A model generated the notes under the pieces. That model saw nothing but the letters and a program-made list of their open reading frames with translations, did no database searches and was not told the origin of the DNA. Below are positions 8,713-15,354 of a stretch of 21,776 bases of DNA, one piece after another. Position 1 is the first letter of the stretch, and each line of letters begins with the position of its first letter. Origin of the DNA: DASZBX01 sp035943635. Lineage in GTDB: Bacteria; Actinomycetota; Actinomycetes; Streptomycetales; Catenulisporaceae. Made by a program: the position numbers and the translations under genes. The stretch covers positions 1-21,776 of the forward strand of contig DASZBX010000015.1 of assembly GCA_035943635.1 (NCBI GenBank), written 5' to 3'.

Positions 8713-8889
8713 TACCAGACGGACGTCACGCCCTTCATCGCCCTCGAAGATCCCACGGATCCGCGTGCCTGGGCGGATCCGGCCGACGTGCTCGGTCCGG
8801 GCGATCGACCGGGGCTGGCCAGCGTCACCGGCTGGCCCGAAGGCTGGGAGCCGGCGTTCACCGCCGAGGCGGCTAGGCCAAGGCGGTAA
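8710..8889 (+). pseudogene. Fragment resembling the N-terminal part of a GNAT-family acetyltransferase
   Basis: In a frame different from the permease, with no start codon of its own, codons from 8710 read RYQTDVTPFIALED, then DPRAWADPADVLGPGD and VTGWPEGWEPAF, ending at TAA 8887-8889. This pattern (YxxDVxPFxAL..DPxxWADLxxLxGPG, then GWE) is typical of the N-terminal region of actinobacterial GNAT-like acetyltransferases. The rest of the domain, including the acetyl-CoA loop, is missing. It is fused out of frame to the permease fragment, so it marks a recombination junction rather than a gene. The family call is from memory of the motif. Confidence 0.5.
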
Positions 8890-8892
8890 CGA

Positions 8893-8985
8893 ATACTGGA
8901 TCTGCTGCAAGTGCCACCGGCCGTCGTACCACGCGTCCTGGACATATCCGTTGATGTCGAGGTAGGTGAAGGCGGGGCACTTCAC
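8893..8985 (-). pseudogene. Short lectin-like fragment (PLL/tachylectin-type repeat)
   Basis: On the - strand this stretch reads CPAFTYLDINGYVQDAWYDG followed by RWHLQQIQ. This resembles one blade of fucose-binding PLL/tachylectin-type lectins (FYLD.NG.VQ.AWYDG.WH). Only about 30 codons look protein-like. Sequence beyond it (towards 8890) enters the GNAT fragment region, and upstream there is no start with a ribosome binding site. Confidence 0.3.
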
Positions 8986-9022
8986 CGACGATGCCGACGT
9001 TGATACATCGGCGGCGTTGAAG

Positions 9023-9074
9023 GCGGCCGGAGACCACAGCCCGAGTCTTCGCTCGGGCTGTGGTCTCCGGCCGC
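9023..9074 (-). terminator. 23-bp perfect hairpin, terminator for the - strand hemerythrin operon
   Basis: Positions 9023-9045 and 9052-9074 are exact reverse complements around the 6-nt loop TCTTCG. The hairpin starts 9 bp beyond the stop codon of the - strand gene. It can also stop transcripts arriving from the left. No T tract follows on either strand. Confidence 0.8.
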
Positions 9075-9082
9075 GGGATGGG

Positions 9083-9733
9083 TCAGCCGCGGATCGCGGT
9101 GGTTTCGCGGGTGAACTGGCGGTGGCCGATCAGTTTGTAGGCCAACCGGGCTGGGGCCGGCACGACTTGCATGAACCTTTGCCGTTCTGGGTCATCGGTT
9201 TCCTCGGTGATGTGGCCGAGGATGACCAACCGCCGCGTGAGCGGAATCGCGCTCATGCCGTGCTTGCCGAGCGCGTCCCATTCGCGTTGCGTCAGCGTGG
9301 CCGAGACGATCGGGAGCAATTCCTGCTCCTCCTGGGCCAGGTGATCGATCAGTGTCGGCATCGTGGCGTCGATCAGGGCCGCCATCCGCTCGCCGGCGGC
9401 GGCGTCCGCGCTCGCCGTCCACGTCGGCAGCTGCGCGTTGACGGCCGTGACGGCGTCGTCGACCTGCGCGTGCTGCGCATCCATCCGGTCCAGCAGCTCC
9501 GGGTTGAGTGCAGCTCGCTCGCGCAGCAGGGGAAAGAGCAACTCGTCCTCGCCAGTGTGGTGCGTGTGGAGAAAGTGCAGCATCTCCCGGGCGTGCGCGC
9601 CGATGACCTTGGATCGCGCACGGTCGTTGGCCGCGGAGCGGAACAGTCGGGGGAGTTGACCGAACTCGCGCCGGATGACGCGGTGGATCAGCACCATCTC
9701 GTGGGTATCGACGCCGGGTCCGGAGGTGCTCAC
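9083..9733 (-). CDS. Hemerythrin (HHE) domain protein
   Basis: 216 aa. The GTG at 9733 overlaps the stop codon of the upstream gene (GTGA) and has GAGGAG 6 nt upstream; the longer open frame to 10180 is only antisense/shadow. Iron-ligand pattern: H17 (LIHRVIRREF), the HFLHTHHTGEDELLFPLL block (H53-E64), H88 (MDAQHAQVDD) and H131-x3-E135 (HLAQEEQELLPI). Four-helix bundle proteins of this kind bind a di-iron centre and sense or handle oxygen, nitric oxide or peroxides in the cytoplasm. It is translationally coupled to a QorB-like NAD(P)-binding protein, which fits a redox or stress role. The C-terminal ~70 residues are less conserved. Confidence 0.85.
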   Translation of the reverse strand: MSTSGPGVDTHEMVLIHRVIRREFGQLPRLFRSAANDRARSKVIGAHAREMLHFLHTHHTGEDELLFPLLRERAALNPELLDRMDAQHAQVDDAVTAVNAQLPTWTASADAAAGERMAALIDATMPTLIDHLAQEEQELLPIVSATLTQREWDALGKHGMSAIPLTRRLVILGHITEETDDPERQRFMQVVPAPARLAYKLIGHRQFTRETTAIRG

Positions 9734-10602
9734 CGTGACTCCTCGATAGTCGCGGCGTTCTGGACGGCTTCGCGTGCCGTGGTGGCCGGCCGGCCGATGA
9801 GCTTGACCAGGTCGTCGCTGGCGGTGAACAGCTCTCCGCGAGCCAGGCCGGCATCGGCGTCGGCGACTGCGGCGGCCATCTGCGGGGGCAGCCCCGCAGC
9901 GGTCAGGGCGCCGGCGTAGTCGGCGACCGACATGTCCTGGTAGGTGATGTGGGTGCCGAGGACTTCGCTGATCGTGGCGGCGAGTTCGGTCAGGGTGAAC
10001 GGCGTACCGCCGAGCTCGTAGGTCGCTCCGAGGTGCCCGTCTTGGGCCAGTACCGCAGCGGCGGCGGCCGCGTAGTCGCGTCGGCTGGCCGCACTGACGA
10101 GACCGTCTCGCGCGCTGCCCAACAACGCGTGGTACTTGGTGATCATCGGGAGTTGGTCGGTGTAGTTCTCCAAGTACCATCCGTTGCGCAGGATGACGAA
10201 CGCCGAGCCGCTCTCCCGCAGGTACTCCTCGGTGCGGCGATGTTCGTCGGCGAGCGTCATCCGCGCGGTCGAGGCGTTGACGATGCTGGTGTACACGATC
10301 CGGGACACACCCGCTCGCCGTGCCGCGTCGATGGCGCTGCGGTGGTTGTCGAAGCGCTCCCCGACCGTCGTCGTGGAGACCAGCACCATCGCTTCGGCGC
10401 CTGCGAACGCCTCGTCGAGCGTGCTCGGGTCGGCGAAGTCCGCGCGCCGCACCGCGACCCCGTCGTGTGCGAGACCGGCGAGTCTGCCGACGTCTCGGCC
10501 GGTGGCCACGATCTGCGCCGGCGGCGTTCCGGCGGCGAGCAGCTGATCGACGACGAGCCGGCCGAGGTGACCTGATGCGCCGGTTATGACAGTGGTGGAC
10601 AT
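9730..10602 (-). CDS. NmrA/QorB-like NAD(P)H-binding oxidoreductase (atypical SDR)
   Basis: 290 aa from ATG 10602, with AAGGG 7 nt upstream. The Rossmann fold begins at once (MSTTVITGASGHLG, glycine motif GASGHLG at 8-14), followed by ATGRD and VRRADFADPSTLDEAF. The mid-part has VYTSIVNAS and FVILRNGWYLENY, as in QorB/NmrA-like proteins where the usual YxxxK tyrosine is absent. QorB members reduce quinones with NAD(P)H; others act as redox sensors. The 3' end overlaps the hemerythrin gene by 4 bp, so the two form an operon. Upstream lies an inverted-repeat element whose left arm carries an outward-facing TTGACA pointed at this gene. Confidence 0.88.
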   Translation of the reverse strand: MSTTVITGASGHLGRLVVDQLLAAGTPPAQIVATGRDVGRLAGLAHDGVAVRRADFADPSTLDEAFAGAEAMVLVSTTTVGERFDNHRSAIDAARRAGVSRIVYTSIVNASTARMTLADEHRRTEEYLRESGSAFVILRNGWYLENYTDQLPMITKYHALLGSARDGLVSAASRRDYAAAAAAVLAQDGHLGATYELGGTPFTLTELAATISEVLGTHITYQDMSVADYAGALTAAGLPPQMAAAVADADAGLARGELFTASDDLVKLIGRPATTAREAVQNAATIEESR

Positions 10603-10691
10603 GGTGTTTCCCTTCGATAGGAGTGCGGTGTGAGCGAATTACGGCGTGGGTGAAGGTCGTCGGGCCCCGCGGTGGGTGGCTGGTGGGATTC

Positions 10692-10895
10692 GCTGGGCAG
10701 TGTTGGGGAATGTGTCAAGGCCACGGCATGACCGCCGGTTTGTGCTGGTAGGTGAGGCGAATCTGGTCAGCGCCTAGCATCGGCGCGCCGCACGGGACGG
10801 CTCATACTCGCTCGTCTGCGCCGTTCCGTGCGGTACGGCCAGGCGACGGCGATCACCGGATTCGCGCCTTGAGACATTCCCCAACACTGCCTAGC
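10692..10895. mobile_element. MITE-like element with ~30-bp terminal inverted repeats
   Basis: Positions 10692-10721 and 10866-10895 are inverted copies: the inner 26 bp (10696-10721 / 10866-10891) differ at one position, and the next 4 bp add one more mismatch. The core reads GGCAGTGTTGGGGAATGT. Between them are 144 bp without a gene. These contain a second inverted pair, CCGCACGGGACGGC (10788-10801) and GCCGTTCCGTGCGG (10820-10833), one wobble from perfect. Size, terminal repeats and lack of coding capacity fit a non-autonomous miniature element. No clear target-site duplication is visible. The right end overlaps the stop codon (TAG) of the - strand SDR gene. Confidence 0.6.
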
Positions 10896-11667
10896 TCCAG
10901 CCGCCGTCGGCTTCGATGGTGGTGCCGGTGATGAACGACGCGTCCGGGGAGAGCAGGAACGCGACCACGGCGGCGATTTCGGCAGGTTGGGCCAACCGGC
11001 CGAGTGCGTTCATCGAGCGCAGGAGAGCGTCGAACGGTACGTCGGCGAGTCCACGGGGGGTGTAGTTGGCGCTGTAGCGGGTTGCCATGCGCGTGGCGGT
11101 GGCGCCGGGGGCGATCGCGTTGATCGCGATGTTGCGCTCGGCCAGTTCGGGAGCCAGATTGCGCACCATGGCCGAGATGGCGGCTTTGCTTGCCGCGTAC
11201 AGGGCGTGTTGGTAGACCGCCAGGCGCACACTGACCGAGGAACTGAGCACGATCCGGCCGCCGTCGGTCATCGCGGCGACCGCCGCCTGGGTGACGAACA
11301 GCTGTCCGGCCACGTTGGTCTGGAAGAGGCGGTCGAAGTCGGCCTGGGTGATGGTTTCCAGCGCCCCGAAGTGCTCGACCCCGGCGTTGCTGACCAGCAG
11401 ATCCAGGCCGCCGAACTCGGATACCACCGCGCCGACCAGCTCGTGGGTCTGCGCCACGTCACTGACATCGGCCGGGAAAGCCGACGCGGCATACCCGTCC
11501 TCGCGCAGTTCGCCGACGAGCGCATCGGCGGCGGCCCGATCGGATCGATAGTTGACCGCGACCGTGGCTCCCCGGGCGGCGAGCCGCCGCACGATCGCGG
11601 CGCCGATTCCGCGGCTGCCTCCGGTGACCAGGACCCGCTTGCCCGCCAGGCTTGATGTCGATGTCAT
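10891..11667 (-). CDS. SDR-family NAD(P)-dependent oxidoreductase
   Basis: 258 aa. Classical short-chain dehydrogenase: cofactor loop TGGSRGIG (15-22), NNAG-equivalent SNAG (93-96), catalytic serine region LSSSVS (141-146), YAASK with Tyr157 and Lys161, and a C-terminal FITGTTIEADGGWS. It reduces or oxidises a carbonyl/alcohol substrate with NAD(P)(H) in the cytosol; the substrate is unknown. ATG 11667 gives the usual family N terminus. An in-frame GTG at 11724 has a better ribosome binding site (GAGGAG, 8 nt), but the intervening codons include several AGA and an ATA, rare in this genome, so it was not chosen. Promoter and operator lie at 11756-11803. Divergent from marR, its likely regulator. 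Confidence 0.88.
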   Translation of the reverse strand: MTSTSSLAGKRVLVTGGSRGIGAAIVRRLAARGATVAVNYRSDRAAADALVGELREDGYAASAFPADVSDVAQTHELVGAVVSEFGGLDLLVSNAGVEHFGALETITQADFDRLFQTNVAGQLFVTQAAVAAMTDGGRIVLSSSVSVRLAVYQHALYAASKAAISAMVRNLAPELAERNIAINAIAPGATATRMATRYSANYTPRGLADVPFDALLRSMNALGRLAQPAEIAAVVAFLLSPDASFITGTTIEADGGWS

Positions 11668-11755
11668 GGCGCTATCTATGTCCTGTCTCTGTCTTCTCTG
11701 GACTGAACCGTCCTTGGGCCGCACCGCCGGCTCTCCTCGGAGCGGCCACCCGGAC

Positions 11756-11774
11756 TAGTCAGCTTTCGTTACTA
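11756..11774. promoter_or_regulatory. MarR-type operator at the SDR promoter
   Basis: TAGTCAGCTTTCGTTACTA is an imperfect palindrome (TAGTCA-N7-TTACTA). It shares 15 of 19 positions with the palindrome at 12489-12507 beyond marR. It touches the -10 of the - strand promoter and would cover the SDR transcription start, the classical position for repression. Confidence 0.6.
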
Positions 11775-11803
11775 CTTTAGGCACACCGTAGCGCCGATGG
11801 CAA
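11774..11803 (-). promoter_or_regulatory. Sigma-70-type promoter for the SDR gene
   Basis: On the - strand: -35 TTGCCA (11803-11798, 5/6 to consensus), 18-nt spacer, -10 TAAAGT (11779-11774, 4/6). Predicted start near 11767, inside the operator. In the other direction a TTGACG (11915-11920) lies upstream of marR, but no good -10 goes with it. Confidence 0.5.
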
Positions 11804-11968
11804 CAGCAGCAGGGGCGAGGTCGTTGGGGGCGAATGGCGCGTGCACAGCGCTGGGGGCTCAGCACTGCGCACGCGCCGCCGCGGTTCGTTCGGCGGGGAT
11901 CCGGCTCCGCAGCGTTGACGTAGGGTGTGTACCTTGTGGGATCAGGTGGGCGATGGAGGTAAAGCGGC

Positions 11969-12412
11969 ATGGGCGACGAGCAATTGAATGATCTGGGTGT
12001 GTTGTTGTTCATTCCGTACCGGTACACCGAGGACCGGATTTTCCGGGCCCTTCAGGATGCCGGGTTCGACGACTGGACCCTCGCCCAGTGCCGGGTGTTC
12101 CAACGCGTCGCCCCCGACGGTTCGCGCCTCAAGGACCTCGCTGAACAGGCACAAATGACCAAGCAGAGCGCCAGCGTGATGGTCGATCAACTCGAACGCC
12201 TGGGCTACGTCCGCCGGGTCCCGGACCCCACGGATGGCCGCGCCCGGGTGATCGTGATCGAGCAACGCGGCCGGCGGGCGGTCGAGGTCGCCAAGGCGAC
12301 GCTCGAGGAGATCTTCTCGGAGTGGAAGGCCTACCTGGGCACCCGCAACTTCGCGTTGCTGCACCAGATCCTGGAGCAACTCCGCGAGATCACCGACCCC
12401 TACGCGCGGTAG
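11969..12412 (+). CDS. MarR-family transcriptional regulator
   Basis: 147 aa. ATG with GGAGGT 8 nt upstream. Winged-helix layout: N-terminal helix (LLFIPYRYTEDRIFRALQDAG), the helix-turn-helix around 53-90 (LKDLAEQAQMTKQSASVMVDQL), and wing residues GYVRRVPDPTDGRARVIVI with the family's conserved D-x-R-D-like wing tip (DPTDGRAR). The C-terminal helices form the dimer. MarR proteins repress redox and efflux genes and release DNA on binding phenolics or on oxidation; no cysteine pair stands out except Cys41 region (AQCRVF), which could be a redox sensor. Divergent from the SDR gene and flanked on both sides by the same operator motif, so it probably controls both neighbours. Confidence 0.9.
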   Translation: MGDEQLNDLGVLLFIPYRYTEDRIFRALQDAGFDDWTLAQCRVFQRVAPDGSRLKDLAEQAQMTKQSASVMVDQLERLGYVRRVPDPTDGRARVIVIEQRGRRAVEVAKATLEEIFSEWKAYLGTRNFALLHQILEQLREITDPYAR

Positions 12413-12434
12413 ACCCGGCCGCGCCGAGCCGTCC

Positions 12435-12452
12435 GCCCCGAGCCGCCGGGGC
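12435..12452 (+). terminator. Weak hairpin after marR
   Basis: GCCCCG and CGGGGC form a 6-bp stem with a 6-nt loop, 22 nt after the marR stop. Possibly a terminator; short for this genome. Confidence 0.3.
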
Positions 12453-12488
12453 CAGCGGGCGCCAGCAGTCCTCGACTCCGCCTTGATA

Positions 12489-12529
12489 TAGTCAGCTATA
12501 TTGACTAGATCGTCAATGATTCTGACGAT
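12489..12529. promoter_or_regulatory. Tandem MarR-type operators downstream of marR
   Basis: Two palindromes of the same geometry: TAGTCAGCTATATTGACTA (12489-12507) and ATCGTCA-N7-TGACGAT (12509-12529). They share the core GTCA-N7-TGAC, and their centres are 21 bp apart, two helical turns. A possible -35 TTGATA (12483-12488) precedes with TAGATC 17 nt later. The A/T-rich patch stands out sharply from the surroundings. The next gene on this strand is the reductase at 12843. Confidence 0.6.
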
Positions 12530-12842
12530 TCTCCGACGACAGGCGGTGGTTTACCCCGATGCACGGTGCCCGGACGAGTCGGACCCGTCGCCGCACGGCC
12601 CGCCGCCACCGGCAGAGGCCTGAGAGCGGTCCGTCCACCGATCGCGGTGCTTCCAAGGACGCGAGCCTGGCGCAAAGCCGGAACGGTTCAGGGTCGCGGT
12701 AGTCCGTTTGTATGAGATATCCGGTCCTACGCAGTTGGGGGTGTAGGCCGCGGCAGGGCGGGGCCGCCCGTCGGCGAAGGGTGGGTTTACCTCGCCGTGC
12801 TGGTCTGTACGCCGAAATGCCGACCCATGGGAGGCTGAGGTC
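12530..12842. other. About 310 bp between the tandem operators and the reductase gene
   Basis: No gene is supported. Several frames stay open by GC content alone and none gives a recognisable protein. It may be a long leader of the reductase gene or the remains of a lost gene. Confidence 0.4.
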
Positions 12843-13406
12843 ATGCGGAAACTGACCTTTGGCATGAACCTGAGCTTGGATGGCTACATCGCGGCGCCCG
12901 GCGACGACCTCGGCTGGAGCGTGCCGAGCGACGAGCTGTTCCAGTGGTGGTCCGACCGGGTGGGGGCGACGGGCCTGGCGCTGTACGGGCGCAGACTGTG
13001 GGAGGCGATGAGCTCCTTCTGGCCGACCGCCGATCAGCAGCCCGGCGCCACACCGGCGGAGATCGAGTTCGCCCGCCGCTGGCAGGACATGCCGAAGGTG
13101 GTGTTCTCCTCGACGATCAGCACGGTCGACTGGAACACCCGCCTGGTCACCGGCGACGCGGTCACCGAGATCGCCCGGCTCAAGGCCGAGGATGGCGGCC
13201 CCATGGACATCGGCGGCGCCACACTCGCCGCAGCGGCCATGCGGGCCGGGCTGATCGACGAGTACGTGCTGGCCACTGCACCAGTCTTGCTGGGCGGCGG
13301 CACGCCGTTCTTTGCCGCCCTGGACAACTGGGTGAACCTGACCCTGGTGGAGACCCGGACGTTTACCGACGGCGTGGTCCTGACCAGGTACGAGACCAGG
13401 CGCTAA
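12843..13406 (+). CDS. RibD C-terminal/dihydrofolate-reductase-like protein
   Basis: 187 aa. ATG with GGGAGG 8 nt upstream. The fold starts with MRKLTFGMNLSLDGYIAAPG, the mark of the RibD_C/DHFR-like family. It continues with LALYGRRLWEAM (the cofactor-binding strand and helix), KVVFSSTIS, and GPMDIGGATLAAAAMRAGLIDEYVLATAPVLLGGGTPFF, and closes with TFTDGVVLTRYE. Members are NADPH-dependent reductases of mostly unknown substrate; true DHFR or riboflavin function is not implied. Length is normal for the family. The tandem MarR-type operators 310 bp upstream are the only control sites seen. Confidence 0.88.
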   Translation: MRKLTFGMNLSLDGYIAAPGDDLGWSVPSDELFQWWSDRVGATGLALYGRRLWEAMSSFWPTADQQPGATPAEIEFARRWQDMPKVVFSSTISTVDWNTRLVTGDAVTEIARLKAEDGGPMDIGGATLAAAAMRAGLIDEYVLATAPVLLGGGTPFFAALDNWVNLTLVETRTFTDGVVLTRYETRR

Positions 13407-13439
13407 GTGCCTGGAGTCGACATCTGAAATATCCGACGG

Positions 13440-13548
13440 GAAGCACTCGACCACACCCTGATCCTCAGCCGAAGACACCTCCATGCCGTGCTGACGGAAT
13501 ACATGGCCCACTCCAACACTGCTCGGCCCACCAGAGCATCGCAGCGAG
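13440..13548 (+). pseudogene. Remnant of the C-terminal end of an IS3/IS481-type (rve) transposase
   Basis: Codons from 13440 read EALDHTLILS and RRHLHAVLTEYMAHSNTARP, then decay. This matches the closing part of DDE integrase-core transposases (RHLRAVLxEYxxHYNxxRPHRAL); His/Tyr positions are altered to AHSN and RPTRAS. No upstream catalytic domain and no inverted repeat remain. Confidence 0.6.
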
Positions 13549-13833
13549 CTGCCGTCGGGGACCGGTCCGGCTTCGCCGAGGGCGCCGAGGCCCACGCCGG
13601 CGCCGGGCTCGCCCGGCTCCGTCCCCGGCCCGGCGGTCGCCTGGAAGTCCGTCGCCTCCAGCCCGGGCCGCGGTGTACGCGAGCGTGGAGTTCTCGACTC
13701 TCGACGTGAACACAATGATGAACAGAAGCGTTGACATCGAACATCTAAAATGTGAAACTCAATAAAACTGGTGTTCGGGTCATGCGCTTGGGCCCCTCGC
13801 CTCCCTTCCCCCGCAGTCGTGGAGGTTCTTCCA
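13549..13833 (+). promoter_or_regulatory. Control region of the permease-DeoR-GMC-SIS-ROK operon
   Basis: The first 150 bp are featureless GC-rich DNA. 13700-13770 is markedly A/T-rich. It has three direct copies of GAACA (13708, 13720, 13739; TGTTC on the other strand), the type of spaced TGTTN repeats bound by DeoR-family repressors. It also has a -10-like TAAAAT (13746-13751) and a perfect TTGACA (13731-13736) that are too close to each other to be one promoter. The operon's own DeoR regulator is the obvious candidate ligand. Confidence 0.4.
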
Positions 13834-15303
13834 ATGGCAGTCACGGATCCGTCCCAGCCCTCCGCCCAAGCCGCGCCACACGGTGGCGAGACGATGGGCG
13901 TGGTGCACAGCGAGCTGCGCAGAGGGTCGATCGGCCTGGCCGGTGTGCTGATGCAGTCGGTCGCGCAGATCTCCCCGACGCTCGGCATCTTCTACACGAT
14001 CGCGTTCAACACCGGCCAGGCCGGGAAGGCGGCGCCGCTGACCTACCTGGCGGCGTTCGCGATCTGCCTGGTGATCGCGGTGCCGATGACGGCGCTGGCC
14101 CGCCACCTGCCGTCGGCCGGCGGGTTCTACACCTACGTCTCGCAGGGCATCGGACCGCGCTGGGGGTTCATCACCGGCTGGCTCTACGCGGTCATGGTGA
14201 CGATCGTCCCGGCGGCGCTCGCCGCGTTCACCGGCGCGGTGCTGCACGACGAACTCGACTCGAAGTACGGCTTCGGCCTGCCGTGGTGGGCGTACGCGCT
14301 GGCGATCTTCGCGGTCTGCCTCGCCTGCGGGTACCGGGGCATCGTCATCTCGGTGCGGTTCCTGGTCACGATGTCGCTGTTCGAGATCTGCGTCGGACTC
14401 GGGCTCGCGCTGACCGGCGTGTTCCATCCCGGTCCCGGCGGGGTCAACGCCTCCGGGTTCAACCCCGGCTCCATCGGCTCGTCCTCGGGCTTCTTCCTCG
14501 CGATCGTGCTCTCGATCTTCGCGTTCACCGGCTTCGAGTCCGCCGCGGCGGTGGGCGAGGAGTCCCGCGATCCGAAGCGGCTGGTGCCCCGCGCCATCGC
14601 CGGCTCGCTCATCCTGATCGGGGCGTTCTACGTGTTCTGCGCCTGGGGACTGCAGATCGGCTGGGGCACCGACAACCTCTCCGCGCTCGCCGACTCGCCC
14701 ACCGCACCCGCGTTCGTGCTGGCCGACCGGCTGTGGAGCGGCGGCTCGATCATCGTGCTGATCGCGCTGGTCAACTCGGGGCTCGGGGTGTGCATCGCGT
14801 GCACCACCAGCTCCACCCGCACCATCTTCGGCATGGCACGCACCGGAGCGCTGCCCGCGCCGCTGGCCGCTACCAGCCGCCGGCACGGCACCCCCGTCAC
14901 GGCCGTGCTGCTGCAGATCGCGATCGCGGTCGCCATCACCCTGGCCGTCGGCCTGCCCCTCGGCCCCTACAACCTGTTCAACCTGCTCGGTACCACGGGC
15001 ACGTTCGTCTACATCCCGATCTTCATCCTGATGAACGTGGCCGCGTTCAAGTTCTTCCGCGACAAGCACCGCGACGAGTTCAGGATCCTGACGCTGGTGG
15101 TCGCGCCGGTGATCTCCACCGCCGCGCTGATCGTGATCGGGTACAAGAGCATCGTGCCGCTGCCGGCCTCGCCGGTGGACTACGCCCCGGCGATCGCCGC
15201 CGGATACCTGCTGCTGGGTGCGATGATCCTGTTCGGCCGCAATCTGCGCCCGGGCCGCCGGGAGTGGATGGCCCACGCGGGCGAACTGCCGGAGCTCGAC
15301 TAG
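13834..15303 (+). CDS. APC-superfamily amino acid permease, first gene of catabolic operon
   Basis: 489 aa. ATG 13834 was chosen for GGAGGT 7 nt upstream; the frame opens 63 nt earlier without a site. About 12 membrane segments with the family's first-helix glycine motif (SIGLAGVLMQSVAQISPTLGI), the ARHLPSAGGFYTYVSQGIGP loop and the FAFTGFESAAAVGEE stretch of helix 6. It is a proton- or sodium-coupled importer for an amino acid or amino acid derivative in the cytoplasmic membrane. Fructoselysine permease FrlA belongs to the same superfamily. The following genes suggest the cargo has a sugar part. Full length, unlike the permease fragment at 8022. Confidence 0.9.
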   Translation: MAVTDPSQPSAQAAPHGGETMGVVHSELRRGSIGLAGVLMQSVAQISPTLGIFYTIAFNTGQAGKAAPLTYLAAFAICLVIAVPMTALARHLPSAGGFYTYVSQGIGPRWGFITGWLYAVMVTIVPAALAAFTGAVLHDELDSKYGFGLPWWAYALAIFAVCLACGYRGIVISVRFLVTMSLFEICVGLGLALTGVFHPGPGGVNASGFNPGSIGSSSGFFLAIVLSIFAFTGFESAAAVGEESRDPKRLVPRAIAGSLILIGAFYVFCAWGLQIGWGTDNLSALADSPTAPAFVLADRLWSGGSIIVLIALVNSGLGVCIACTTSSTRTIFGMARTGALPAPLAATSRRHGTPVTAVLLQIAIAVAITLAVGLPLGPYNLFNLLGTTGTFVYIPIFILMNVAAFKFFRDKHRDEFRILTLVVAPVISTAALIVIGYKSIVPLPASPVDYAPAIAAGYLLLGAMILFGRNLRPGRREWMAHAGELPELD

Positions 15304-15354
15304 CGCCGTGGCCGGAACTAGAACCCGCCCCGCACTGCGATCACAGGAGGAACG

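Noticed and set aside
9734..10180. N-terminal extension of the hemerythrin frame to 10180
   Set aside because: It lies wholly inside the qorB-like gene in another frame; the GTG at 9733 has a good ribosome binding site and a GTGA overlap.
11668..11724. Longer SDR protein from GTG 11724
   Set aside because: It has a good ribosome binding site, but the added 19 codons include rare AGA and ATA codons and lie outside the family's usual N terminus. Kept as an open alternative, not annotated.
13731..13759. TTGACA at 13731 as the -35 of the operon promoter
   Set aside because: No -10-like hexamer at 16-19 nt; the only good -10 (TAAAAT) is 9 nt away.
12513..13988. 491-codon - strand frame across the reductase gene
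   Set aside because: Covers the operator region, a well-supported + strand reductase and a transposase remnant; no protein family is visible in it.
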